This document shows positions 8,538-18,664 of a stretch of 64,000 bases of DNA, piece after piece. A program made the position numbers and the translations under genes. The notes below the pieces were generated by a model that was not told the origin of the DNA, did not search any database, and saw nothing but the letters and a program-made list of their open reading frames with translations. This DNA is from Jaminaea rosea (Eukaryota > Basidiomycota > Exobasidiomycetes > Microstromatales). Location: assembly GCF_003144245.1 (NCBI RefSeq), contig NW_020289975.1, forward strand, positions 744,001-808,000. Direction: 5' to 3'. Every line of letters begins with the position of its first letter. Position 1 is the first letter of the stretch.

Positions 8538-11500
8538 ATGCGCATACATCGCGCTCACGATGGCAGAACAATCGATGTTCAGCAGCCCCTCTCCAATTTT
8601 GGCTCCGTCGATGAGCTCCTCGACTCACTTTCCCTCGCAACCGCCATCCCCGCAGATGGTATCATTTGCATGTCCGCAGACGGGGTCCAACTCTCAGACG
8701 ATCTCCTCGCAACCCTCTCGGCTCAAGCAACAGATTCGTCCTCGTCACACCTCGTCGACTTCTTCGTCTTCAGCAGAGACTTCCTCTACGCAGATGTCGA
8801 TTCCATTGCTCAGGAGCTCGCAGAGAGCCCCAACTTAGCCAGGCCGGTCGAGGCTATCGACATCGTTCGCCCGCCTACGCCGCGATCACTCGAGGCCCTC
8901 GTCGCTTGGACTCATCAGGTGCTCGAGGCGATCCACAGTCATGCTTCGACGTCTCGCAGCCATCATGAAGCTCTCTGTACCATTCAGCGCAGCACATCCG
9001 TTGCTCTCCTCAACCTCATCTCCCACTCTGGGACAGTGCAGACCAATGGCCTCTCCATGAAGGAGAGGAACAACGCAGAGCTCAGCCGGATGGCCAGGCT
9101 CCTTGAAGGCTACCAGCGCGACTTTGAGATTCTCGGGCTCGTACAGGTCCATCCCCGCCTTGCCACCAGTGGCAATAGCGGTGGTAGCAGCAATAGCGGC
9201 AGCAGAGATAGCTCCACGCCCAATCCTGCCAGCACCAATGGCTCCATGCCTTCATCTTCCAAACGCACGCTGGCAGACTATGTCAGCAGAGTCAAGATGG
9301 GAGCTGTCGCCGACGCCTGCTTCAAGGTCCATTCTGAGCTGCGCGCCCGTCTCGATGAGCTCCAGGGCAATGCAGATCAGCTTGACGCAGATACTTTGGA
9401 CGTGCGGCATGACATCGAAGGCTTCAGCATAGCACCCTCGACGGAAACATCAGACGAGGCTATACATACACAAGAAAGGGCGGAGGACCTCGCAGCCTTC
9501 CTCGTCGATACCTGCGCTCCAGACGACAATGGCTGGCCAGTCGCAGACAAGCTGCAGGGCGACGCTCTCGGTCAAGTGGAGTCAGCCGTCGAACAGCTTA
9601 AGGCATTGGATCAAGCATCAAGGGAGCAGGTTCGCCGCCTCACAGCGGACAAGAACGATGTCATCGCTCGTAGTCTCGCTCACTTGGGCGACATCAGTAG
9701 CCTACAATCCGACTATGCCGACCTCGCTGCTAGCATGGCCGCCTTTCAGGGCGAGCTCACCTCCAATCGCGTCGATGGGTTTCGCCACCTGCAGAGGTTG
9801 AGCAATATGCTTTGGGCGTATGGAGCGACTGTTGTCGAGACTGTACGGCGAAGGGAGTTCAGCCGCCACTTCTTGACAAAAAGTCAGGCCCTCGCGGAGC
9901 TCATGGCCAAGGTCTCAGCGAGAGAGCGTAAGCGCAGAGGCAAATACCGCACAGATGTGGCGGGCCAGCTGCCGTGGGAGGTCAAGGGCATGGACGAGGC
10001 GCCGCCTAGTCTGGAGATCTCAACGACCAAGAGCACTGGCCTCACGCCTGAGCTGGAACGAGCCGACATTGACAGCTTAGTGCAACTCATCGAGGAGATC
10101 GAGACGACACTCGCCAAGGCGGATCAGATCAGCGGTACATCATCAGAGGCTGCGCATCTGACACAGGTCAAGGAGGCCTTGCGCCAGCTTGTTCGTCGCT
10201 TGGACATGATGGATGAAGAGTTTGCTGTCCTTGTCGAAGATGATCTTCTTGGCGAGCGAGTTGAGGATGACGATGAAGACGCAGGAAGCGGGCACAGCGA
10301 TACTAGCCTGGCGATGACAAAGCGCCGAGCTCGTGAGCGGACCGGTACCCTGGAGTACGAGCGCAAAGAGAAGGAGCGCCTCCAACGTGAAGTGCAAGAG
10401 CTGATTCACCAAATGAACCAACGTGAGAAGGCCGACCTTGACCGCCATCAAGTCGAGCTCTCCACCTTGCGCACCGAATCCTGCTCTGCACGGAACGAGT
10501 CCCGCCGTCTACGCGAACAGCTTGACAAGGAGCGTCACGAGGCCGCAACCGCGCGTGCTGAGCTCGAGGCTTTGCGCAGCGACATTGAGACGGAAAGAGA
10601 GAGGCGCATCAACATGTCTGATGAGTTGATAAACCTTCGCAAGGAGGCTCAAGCCGCAAGAAAGGATAGCGAGCAGCTTCGTCGCGAAGCTCTGGAAGAG
10701 AGTGAGCGAGCCGCCGATCTTGAGACGCAGCTGCACGATGCTCAAGCCGAGCTCGAGGAGGCGCGCTCTGCTCGTCAAGACGCCAGCCACCGTATAGAGA
10801 ATTTGCTCAGCGAAGGCAGCAACGTCGAGCGCGAGCTCTCTGCTGCCACGGAGCGGATCGAGGATTTGCAGCAGCAGCTCGAGGTCGCCCGTCATGAAGT
10901 GCGAGAAGCACGAGAAGCTCATGCAGAGGCAGAGACGGCCAGAGAGAGGGCCGTCAGATCCTACCGCGCTGAGGCGGATAGTGATCGTGCGATCCTCGAG
11001 GAGTCGCTGCGCGAGCGTGAGGCGGAGGTGGCTACTGCTCGATACGAGCTTGAGAGGGTGAAAGAGAGCACAAGGGTCGAGATGGAAGCTGCGCAGACGC
11101 TGCGTAGCCAGCTGAGGGGCGCAGATGAAGCGCACGAGGAGCTTGTAAAGACGATGGAAGCGGCGAAGGATGGGTGCGCCGAAGCTGAGTTTGGCAAGAG
11201 GCATGCAGAGAGGGAGAGGGAGCAGCTGCACGAACTTGTCAAGCCGCTCCTGCAGGCCTTCATTGAGCTTGAAGAGCATGTGCAGGGCTTGCCTGCTCTG
11301 TCTTCTTCAAGGACTCCGTCCACCTCTGCAGCCGACAGGAACGGCGATGCCACCAACGAAGCCGCACCAAGCAGTGCCATCAAGGAAGAGACTAATGCAC
11401 TGCGTCGTACTGCTCTCGTCAGCTTCGCCTCATCCGCTACTTCGAGCAAGCCCGTCGACCCCGAAGTCACGCTCTCCGCTCTTCGCCTGTTGAGCCCACA

Positions 11501-13502
11501 CAGTACCTCAGACACCGTCAAACAAAAGCTCACCCTCTTGGTCACCCTCGTCCGCAAATGGCAAAAGACCTTCAAGCGTCACTCGCAAGAAGCCTCCACA
11601 CGTCTCAGCCTCGCCACTCGGGAACGCATCGCATTCCGCAATTTTGCCGTCGGTGACTTGGCGCTCTTCCTCCCTTCAAGGAACAACGTCCTCGACCCAA
11701 AACCCTGGGCGGCATTTAATGTGGCCTGCCCGCATTTCTTTCTCAATGCGCCGCAGGGCAGCGTGCTTGCTGAACAGCTACGACAGAAGGAGTGGATCGT
11801 CGCGAGGATTGTGGGCATGGTAGAGAGGACGACCAGCGGACAGCAAGGAGGTGAGGGGAACCCATTCCAGCTGCCAGAGGGGACGAAGTACTGCTTGCTA
11901 GATGTGGATGGGTGGAACCCGAACAGTGGCATCGCTGCGACGAGGCCAAGTAAGAGCAGGCAGGTGTCGACTAGGAGTGCGAAAGGCGCTGCTGGCGCGC
12001 TGGCTGATGTGCCGGAGCAGGACTCTGGGGCGGGCAGGCGGGAGTCGAGCTCCGGAGATGCTTCTCTGCCTGACACGCCTGCTGCTGAAAAGCCTGCGGA
12101 TCTCGCGCCACTGACGAGCATGGTAGACGCACCAGCCATTGAAGCCCCCTTGGAGACGCCGAGCCTCACCTCTCCCGAGGCAGTGCTGGCAGCGACGGTG
12201 CCGACGTCAACCAATTCAGAGGCGCCCGCCGTGCGAGGCAGGCAGGAGATCACCGCCAGGCCGCTAGACACCTCCGCCTCTTCCTCTCCTTCCGCCCTTA
12301 CTCGCGCCATCCTGGCCTCACGCTCCAACTCACTCTCGCGGCCCGGTTCAGTCATCGTCCATCCGGCCCCGACGGATGAGAACAATCTGACGTCAAGCAC
12401 CTCTACAGCTCCGGCTACATCGACTGGCGCTCCGCGAGAAACTTCTAAAGGAGCCATCTCTCGCAGCGCGACCGAAGCGAGTAACCTCGGCCATCGTGGC
12501 GAGGGCAGCATGACGAGTAGTGGCGGCGGCAGCGTGACAGCGAGTCGCAACATCCCCAACCCGGCTTTCGGGGTCCGCTCATCTCGTCGACGAGGCCTGC
12601 TTCGCACGCCCAGCGGCCAGATAGCGAGCGCGGCCACTTCTCCAGGTGGGACAGTGGGCGTGTCATCTTTGGGTGGAGCTGCGAGGGCCTTGTCGGCCTC
12701 TGCTGGTGGAAGAGTGGCGGATCTCGCCTTCGAGAGCATGGGCAACCCCTTTTCGCAGAGTCCAGGAGCCGCCCAGCTGGGCAGCTCCATGCCGAAAGGG
12801 ATGGCTGCAGCACAAGGTGCTGCAGCGGCTTCCAGCCCACCTGATGGTAAGCCGGCCAACGGCAACGATGCTGCACCGTCGAGTCCTTCTGCCACCGCTG
12901 TGGGCAAACGGCGCGCCCCTTCCAGCGGAACGTCAACCTCTCCAGCAGGGAGTAGCGGCTTCGCCTTCACGCGCCCCTCAGGTAGCGGGACTGGACGACC
13001 GGCCAGCTCCTTCTCGCCCTCGAATGCCTCCGGCTCAGTCATCAGCCTCGCCGCCACACCCATGCCGTCCCTGGCCGCGGCCGACTTGACCTCCGCGCTG
13101 GGCGAGACTAGCAAGCATTCTCGGGCAAGCAGCAGTGGCATGGGCCAGGCAGCAGCGTCATCTTCGAGCTTCAGCGCCGGTAGTGGCGAGCGCGCTGGCG
13201 GGTCGGGCTTCTCGACTTCAACCATGGCCGGCGGTGCTGAACAGTCGACCTCCCCTAATAAAAGTTCAACAATGCCTCGCTCCCCCTCTTTCCTGTCGCG
13301 GACCTTTGGAAGGAAGATGAGCAGCGGCGCTGCAGGGACTAGCTCGTTGGCGTCCAGGAGAACGCCAGTGCAGTCCATTTTCCCTGGTACGTCGCAGCAG
13401 CAAGGTCAGATTGGCGGGAGTGGCGGAGAGGGGACCTCGCCTGCTTCAGCTAGCCAGCTGTTGAGAAGGCTGAGTGAAAGGCAAGGGGGATCGCCGCCTT
13501 GA
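8538..13502 (+). CDS. ATG11: Atg11 selective-autophagy scaffold
   Basis: 1654-aa intronless protein. The N-terminus begins MRIHRAHDGRTIDV and runs through a ubiquitin-like segment (GSVDELLDSLSLAT, DGIICMSADGVQLSDD, FVFSRDFLYAD), as in Atg11/FIP200 proteins. Residues about 595-915 form a long Arg/Glu-rich coiled coil. Residues about 1005-1130 are the conserved C-terminal Atg11 domain (ERIAFRNFAVGDLALFLPSR, WAAFNVACPHFFL, WIVARIVGMVER, YCLLDVDGW). Atg11 links cargo receptors to the Atg1 kinase at the phagophore assembly site near the vacuole. A further 525 residues follow that are Ser/Ala/Gly/Pro-rich and disordered, which is unusual because the family normally ends soon after the C-terminal domain. 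ATG 8538 was chosen over the in-frame ATG 8301 because homologous sequence starts there. Confidence 0.92.
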   Translation: MRIHRAHDGRTIDVQQPLSNFGSVDELLDSLSLATAIPADGIICMSADGVQLSDDLLATLSAQATDSSSSHLVDFFVFSRDFLYADVDSIAQELAESPNLARPVEAIDIVRPPTPRSLEALVAWTHQVLEAIHSHASTSRSHHEALCTIQRSTSVALLNLISHSGTVQTNGLSMKERNNAELSRMARLLEGYQRDFEILGLVQVHPRLATSGNSGGSSNSGSRDSSTPNPASTNGSMPSSSKRTLADYVSRVKMGAVADACFKVHSELRARLDELQGNADQLDADTLDVRHDIEGFSIAPSTETSDEAIHTQERAEDLAAFLVDTCAPDDNGWPVADKLQGDALGQVESAVEQLKALDQASREQVRRLTADKNDVIARSLAHLGDISSLQSDYADLAASMAAFQGELTSNRVDGFRHLQRLSNMLWAYGATVVETVRRREFSRHFLTKSQALAELMAKVSARERKRRGKYRTDVAGQLPWEVKGMDEAPPSLEISTTKSTGLTPELERADIDSLVQLIEEIETTLAKADQISGTSSEAAHLTQVKEALRQLVRRLDMMDEEFAVLVEDDLLGERVEDDDEDAGSGHSDTSLAMTKRRARERTGTLEYERKEKERLQREVQELIHQMNQREKADLDRHQVELSTLRTESCSARNESRRLREQLDKERHEAATARAELEALRSDIETERERRINMSDELINLRKEAQAARKDSEQLRREALEESERAADLETQLHDAQAELEEARSARQDASHRIENLLSEGSNVERELSAATERIEDLQQQLEVARHEVREAREAHAEAETARERAVRSYRAEADSDRAILEESLREREAEVATARYELERVKESTRVEMEAAQTLRSQLRGADEAHEELVKTMEAAKDGCAEAEFGKRHAEREREQLHELVKPLLQAFIELEEHVQGLPALSSSRTPSTSAADRNGDATNEAAPSSAIKEETNALRRTALVSFASSATSSKPVDPEVTLSALRLLSPHSTSDTVKQKLTLLVTLVRKWQKTFKRHSQEASTRLSLATRERIAFRNFAVGDLALFLPSRNNVLDPKPWAAFNVACPHFFLNAPQGSVLAEQLRQKEWIVARIVGMVERTTSGQQGGEGNPFQLPEGTKYCLLDVDGWNPNSGIAATRPSKSRQVSTRSAKGAAGALADVPEQDSGAGRRESSSGDASLPDTPAAEKPADLAPLTSMVDAPAIEAPLETPSLTSPEAVLAATVPTSTNSEAPAVRGRQEITARPLDTSASSSPSALTRAILASRSNSLSRPGSVIVHPAPTDENNLTSSTSTAPATSTGAPRETSKGAISRSATEASNLGHRGEGSMTSSGGGSVTASRNIPNPAFGVRSSRRRGLLRTPSGQIASAATSPGGTVGVSSLGGAARALSASAGGRVADLAFESMGNPFSQSPGAAQLGSSMPKGMAAAQGAAAASSPPDGKPANGNDAAPSSPSATAVGKRRAPSSGTSTSPAGSSGFAFTRPSGSGTGRPASSFSPSNASGSVISLAATPMPSLAAADLTSALGETSKHSRASSSGMGQAAASSSSFSAGSGERAGGSGFSTSTMAGGAEQSTSPNKSSTMPRSPSFLSRTFGRKMSSGAAGTSSLASRRTPVQSIFPGTSQQQGQIGGSGGEGTSPASASQLLRRLSERQGGSPP

Positions 13503-13740
13503 GTAAGCGTTGAAATAGTGATATAGATACATGTCGGGGAGGATCAGCAACGCTACGGCACAGTGAGTAGCTAGATGCAATGCTAAGGCTCCCAGCCACT
13601 ACTGCCATCTCCGTCGGTCGCACGTCTGATCCTCGCGCGTTAGGAAGCTGTTACAATTCCCAGCTGTCCAAGTCTTGTAATTGCTCTACGTGTGCTACAG
13701 TATTATCGAGGCACTGTCATCATGGTCGTGGTCATCATCA

Positions 13741-15903
13741 TCAGAGGGAGGCAGGCATGAGCATCCAAAGTCCAGCGGCTACAGAACCGAGCCCAGCGAT
13801 GGCAAAGACGGCGATCATCTCTCTCATCAACCATTGGTAGGCCCTCACATCCTTCATCGCCGCCGCCTCATCTCGTACGATTTCAACCATCCCTGCCTCC
13901 CCGCTCGCGTGCCCCTGGTACAAGCTACGCTTCATGCCCAAATTCCAAACGATCAGTCTGCGCAGAAGCGCTCGGCTGATCTGGAGCCTGTTTGCTTCCC
14001 AGCGGCGTCGAGGGTAGTATCGGCCGAAGGTCGTCGTGAACCACATACCCAGGTACGTGGTAGTGACTTTGAGGCGCGCAGAGAGTGTTGGCTTTGGCAG
14101 CCCCAAAGCACGAGAAAGAGTCCCGCCGACGAGGGAGGTGGTGAGAGCGCAATGCAGCTCAAAGCTAGTGTGGAAGGGCGGTCTATCCGCTATTCCCTTC
14201 AATATCTGATACGTCGGTGGTAGTAGCGCCTTATCCCCACTCGCAGCATTAGCTTGTAGAGTCTCCTCGTTGAATAAATTCTCCACAGAAGACCAGATTG
14301 CTCGATCTGCCGCGTCTGTGCTCGCGAGGTAACGTCGCACGAGACGATCGTCCACGCCCATCAAGTAGCCGACGTACCTCCATACCGAGAGGTAAGCATC
14401 CCGCTCTGCTTGGGTCAGGGAGAGGCCCATCCGTTGGAGTGAGGCGAGAGGGGCCGCGGAGAAGGAGAGGAGCGTTCCGAGGAGGTCGGCTTGATTTATG
14501 GGCGTAACATTGGACTCGAGGATGGAGGGGTTGAGGGATGAGATGCGTGTTCGGACGCGAGCGTGCAACAGACGGACTTGGTAACTTGCCCGGCGGCCAG
14601 CGCCCATTGAGGGGGACTTCTCTGATGAGGAAGATGAGGAGAAGGAGTCGGCAGCCTCGAGTGAGCCCACCGTCTCCATAACATCCAGGACCCATTGCGT
14701 CGTCTCAATCATCCTCTTCCATGCCTTATCGCCCTCTTTCTTGGTCTGCTCCTTCTCCTTCTCCTCGTCCTCCCTCGCCTGCTTCTCGCCTCTCACATCG
14801 CCCGCCAGCTCCTCGTCATCGCGCTGGCGCTGCTGCCTCGCTGCAGGCACAAGGTAGCCAGTGGCTCTCAATATGCCTGAAAGACGCGGAGAGGCAAAGC
14901 CCCCAGCGAGGGAGAAGTGAAGCAAGGCGAGGAGGATGCCTCCAGAGTAGCGGTAGAAGACGTCTTGGCCCAAAGAGAGAAGACGACGTTCTTCGGCCAG
15001 CTCCTCGGCCAAGTCGGCTTCGCTCCGCTCATTGTCTTCTTGGACTTGGAGCGCTTCGCGTTCGGACTGATGACGAGCTGCTAGTGCTGGATCTTCGATC
15101 TCGTCTTGTGGGATGAGATCGTCATGGCTACGTGCAAGCTCGTCAGTGAGCCACTGCGGTTGCTCTTTGCCCTGACGAGCGTCTCGGGCTGCGTACCAGG
15201 AGAGGGGAAGGACGCCTGCACCTCGTGGTGGTCTTCGTGCTCGAGTATGTGCTGCAAATGCTGATGCTTCGACAGGTGTATCTGAATTGGATGATGCTTC
15301 TTCTATGCGGGCGAGGAGGTCGTGCGGTGAAGAATGATGCTGATCTTTGATGCTTGAGAGAGCGGCGTCTGCGAGTGGGTCGCCCATCCCTTCCCAGCTG
15401 TAAGCGAGGAGGACATCAAGGCAAGGTCAGCTGCGCGCTCAACTCGTGCTGAGCCCTGCCTCTTGCCCAGCTACTCACGCTCTCAAAGCGCTCAGAGGCA
15501 AGCATCCATCATCCTCTCGCCAAACAGCCGCCCGATCCCATGTCGCCAGCAGCTCATCCTCTCGCGGCCCACCTGCACCATCGAACCAGTCGATTTTCGA
15601 TGAATTGACCAGGCGCTGCTGAAGTCGCCATGGCCATGTGCGGTAGTACCACGAAAGGCGAAGCCATTGAGCTACGAGAGCTGGCGAAAAGGGAAGCGGG
15701 TTGAGCCACGCAGGGATGGCTGCTTGCTTGCCGCTGCTGACTGTGATGCTGAGAGGTACGCCGAGGTAAAGGAGTCCTCGTGTATTGATGGTGCAGATGG
15801 TGATGATGGCTGCAGCGAGAGCGGTGATGACAACCGAGATTGCGACTGGGATCGTTGAAATGCCATCAAGGCTTCCCACTGCCGCAACCACGCCACCTAG
15901 CAT
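13741..15903 (-). CDS. mpaB/rubber oxygenase-type (DUF2236) membrane protein
   Basis: Two exons, 15903-15479 and 15397-13741, joined across an 81-nt intron (GTGAGT...TTACAG), giving 693 aa. Near the N-terminus is a hydrophobic segment (TIPVAISVVITALAAAIITI) that looks like a membrane anchor, and a second hydrophobic stretch ends the protein (MIAVFAIAGLGSVAAGLWML). Residues about 435-615 match the ER-bound oxygenase mpaB / latex-clearing protein catalytic domain: TPINQADLLGTLLSFS, LSLTQAERDAYLSVWRYVGYLMGVDD and the later Arg-rich helix. Members are haem proteins; MpaB acts in mycophenolic acid biosynthesis in the ER and Lcp cleaves rubber, but most fungal members have no known substrate. A charged insert (KEKEQTKKEGDK) lies between about residues 345 and 365. 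No biosynthetic neighbours suggest a pathway. Start 15903 is the first ATG of the exon. Confidence 0.78.
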
Positions 15904-16316
15904 GGCAGGTGGAGCTTGTCAAGGCGCCGTCCTGGAGGTGTTGGATAATGCAGACGCCCGAATCAGTATTGAAGGGTGCGAATGATTGGTGCTAGAGAGA
16001 GCGTCAGATATGCTGAATGGTGATGGACTGAAGCTTGGGAGGGTCGGCCATTCTTGAATGTGGTGCGAAATGAAACGTCCCTCAACGGAGTTGATTGAGC
16101 CGGCGTCGCTCAAGTAATGCATGCGCCCTCATGCGCCTCTTTCCGCCTTGCCGTCTCTCTGAGGGCAGCGCGGCCGCGCGAGAGACGCCTCAATCAATTA
16201 ACGCGTTCAAGGGCCAGGGCGACGGCGCGCGTGGAGCAACACTTTAGAAGAGTTGCAGGCGGTGAACGCTCCGACTCTGCTGTTCTTTCCCATCATCACC
16301 ACATCTCGCTTTTGCA
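15904..16316. promoter_or_regulatory. shared divergent promoter of the mpaB-like gene and MCMBP
   Basis: 413 nt between the two start codons. It contains an A/T-richer block at 15955-16120 and a GC-rich block from 16120 (GCGGCCGCGCG at 16169-16179) leading to the MCMBP start. A perfect ACGCGT palindrome lies at 16201. Confidence 0.6.
16201..16206. promoter_or_regulatory. MCB-like ACGCGT box upstream of MCMBP
   Basis: Exact ACGCGT palindrome, 110 nt upstream of the MCMBP ATG, within TTAACGCGTTCAA. ACGCGT is the MluI cell-cycle box bound by MBF (Mbp1/Res-type APSES factors) at G1/S genes in ascomycetes. MCMBP is a replication factor, so S-phase control is plausible. That this box works the same way in this organism is inference; one hexamer can also occur by chance in GC-rich DNA. 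Confidence 0.35.
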
Positions 16317-18290
16317 ATGGTGCCCACCAATACACTTTTTACCCGCGCCCTCTCGGCCCCACTGGACCTCATCGACGAGCTGGCCAAGTCGAATACACCA
16401 GCCGATCTGCCCCAAGCTGTGGGCCAGGCATTTGAGGAAGCTTTTGGGGATCGGGAGAGCAGGAGCAGAGTGCCCTTCTTGACTGCCAAGAATGCTGAGA
16501 GCCTGGTGGGCAAGACTGTCAGGTGGAGGGCGATGGTGCAGGACAATTCGGTGAGTCGGCGCAGGCTCGAGATCATCACTCAGAGCAAATCATCTCATTC
16601 TCGGCTCTCTTGCCCGCCCTTCGCCTAGCTCGGAAACGAGATCGTCCTAGCGATGATGCCTCCTAGCGGTTCTCACGGCCCACGCAATGCTCTCTATGGA
16701 GGTGATTCCCTCATCTCTCCCGACGACGCGAGCGACGACGCCGAGGCATCGCTAAGCAGCGATGCCTTCACCTCTCCAAAGCAGGAGGATCTGTCCGAGC
16801 GAGCGGTAGTCTACGCCTGCAGTCTGCCTGGCCGTTCGGCATGGGCCACCCAGGCTGATGCATCTTACTCTGCCCTTGAGCAAGGCGCTACAGCCCTCGA
16901 GAACGCTGCAGCAACTTCAACTTCATCCTTCTCTACGTCGTCATGGCGAGGCATCAAATCTAAGCTACCCCTTTCAGACGACGAGGAAGCGACAGGCGTT
17001 ATCCTCAAGATATATGACCTTGCAGCGGCAGAGGCCCTTCAAGTGTCAGATGTGGTCGACGTCGTTGGCATTCTGGATCGCTCGAACATGCCAAACGCGG
17101 AGTGGGCCTCAAGTGGGGCACCTTCTTCATCTTCTTCCTCCTCATGCCCTCCCGCAGCGCAACTACACCCGGCGTTGCACGTCGTGCTGATGGAGATGAG
17201 TGAGGATGTCTGGTCATCGTCGCGAAGCAAGAAGGATGCGGCCGACCTGGCATCATCTGCAGCTGGGCTCAGCGTCTCAGGCGATGTAGACCCCCCCACA
17301 TCTGCCCGCACGTCTCTCATCTCCGCCCTCTCCCAGCACCTGCATGGCGACGTCTTCGCCGCAGAATGGGCCCTTCTAGCCAGCATAGCGAGCATACACA
17401 CACGCAAAGCGCCTTTCAGCCTCGGACACCTTTCGCTGCGCCTCTTGATGCCAGCCTCAGATTCGGACGACGGATCAAGCGACCTTGAGTCCTTCCTTTC
17501 CTCCGTTCTCCCCTCCGTCGCCCCCTTGGACGTTACTCTGAAAGACCTCAACGCAGCACACGTCCGCCTCGCCCCTCGAGCGAGCAGTAATGATGCCGAT
17601 GAAGGGCTCGGGCTCCTTTCCGGCCGGCTGCAGCTGCCCAAGGGGACAACCTTGCTTGTACGAGAGTCTATGTCAGAGGGTCAGCTCTCTTCCCATGGGC
17701 TGGAGAACCTCCAGGCTTTGCAAGGAGTGCTGAAGTCGCAGAGTCTGGGATACGTCTTCCCTTACTCGCCAAGCCCTTATGCACTTCCCGTGGATCTGGC
17801 GACGATAGTGGTCAGTGAAGGGGCGGAGATGCCTGGCGGAGAAGGCAAGGGAAAGAGAAGAGCAGCTGCCACTGGCGGGCTGGTCGAGACAGATGTTGAG
17901 GTGGCGGTGCAGGCGGGATCACGACAGGCAGACGAGGGCTCTTCGTCAACTTCCGGTGCCTCCCTCCCCTCCCTCCGCCGTCACCTCCTCCAGTCACGTC
18001 GTCTCGCCCGCACGCTCCGCGTCAGCGAATCGGTCGCTCAGTCGATCCAGGCGGACTTTGTCTCGTCTCGCTCGTCATCACGAGCCACCTCCTCGCAAGA
18101 AGATCTGCTTCGCCGAATGGACGTGGCTCGCCTTGTTGCTGCATCGCAGCTGAAGGACGAGTTGAGCTTTGAAGATTATAAGAGGGCCAAGGAAATGGAT
18201 GAGCAGAGACTGGTGAGGCTGCAGGAGAGAAAGGAGGAGGTCAAGAGGGGCGCGGCACAAGGCGCTGGGCCAGCGGCTGTCTCGAGGTAG
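16317..18290 (+). CDS. MCMBP: MCM-binding protein (MCMBP/Mcb1/ETG1)
   Basis: Two exons, 16317-16550 and 16629-18290 (78-nt intron, GTGAGT...GCCTAG), 631 aa. The N-terminus has the family phrase GKTVRWRAMVQDNS continuing after the intron as LGNEIVLAMMPP, equivalent to the VRFRCMIQD region of human MCMBP. The C-terminal half matches the family through GRLQLPKGTTLLVRESM, GQLSSHGLENLQALQGVLKSQ, LGYVFPYSPSPYALPVDLATIVVSEG and RLVAASQLKDELSFEDY. MCMBP replaces MCM2 in an alternative MCM complex and is needed for MCM assembly and unloading and for sister-chromatid cohesion. Ser-rich linkers make the middle disordered. The start has good context (GCAATGG) and keeps the conserved N-terminal domain complete. 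Confidence 0.93.
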
Positions 18291-18664
18291 TCTAGGCAGC
18301 TGCGAGCTCCACGGTCCTCTCCACTGTCATCGCGCTCATGCTGCAACGTCATACCTCATTCCTTCAATATTTTGTCTCACGCGTGTGGAGGCTGCGGGTG
18401 CGAAGAGCGTTGCTCCGACTCTGAAGTTTCACAACGCCATCGCTGCCTCGTTGTTAGATGAGACAACGCCTTCGAGGCCAGCATGTCGCAGCAGTCTCCA
18501 CACTCTTGATTGGGCGAATTGGGCGACTACTTTTCTTCATATTTGACCACGTACATTATATGACAGGTTCAGGCTTTCATTTGCGTAGATGAGGGTGTGA
18601 GGAAAAGCCGTGCAGGCAGAGCAAACATGGAATGCCCTCTCCCTGCGCTTTGCTTTCGTCTGGT
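18291..18664. other. convergent 3' intergenic region
   Basis: About 370 nt between the end of MCMBP (plus) and the end of the short-chain dehydrogenase (minus). Locally A/T-rich around 18530-18590 (CTTCATATTTGACCACG, ACATTATATGACAGG), consistent with 3' UTRs and polyadenylation signals. No gene seen. Confidence 0.5.

Noticed and set aside
11579-13378. 599-codon open frame antisense to the ATG11 C-terminus
   Set aside because: It is opposite a well-supported gene; GC-rich codon bias leaves long open frames on the other strand. No family resemblance and composition like reversed Ser/Ala-rich sequence.
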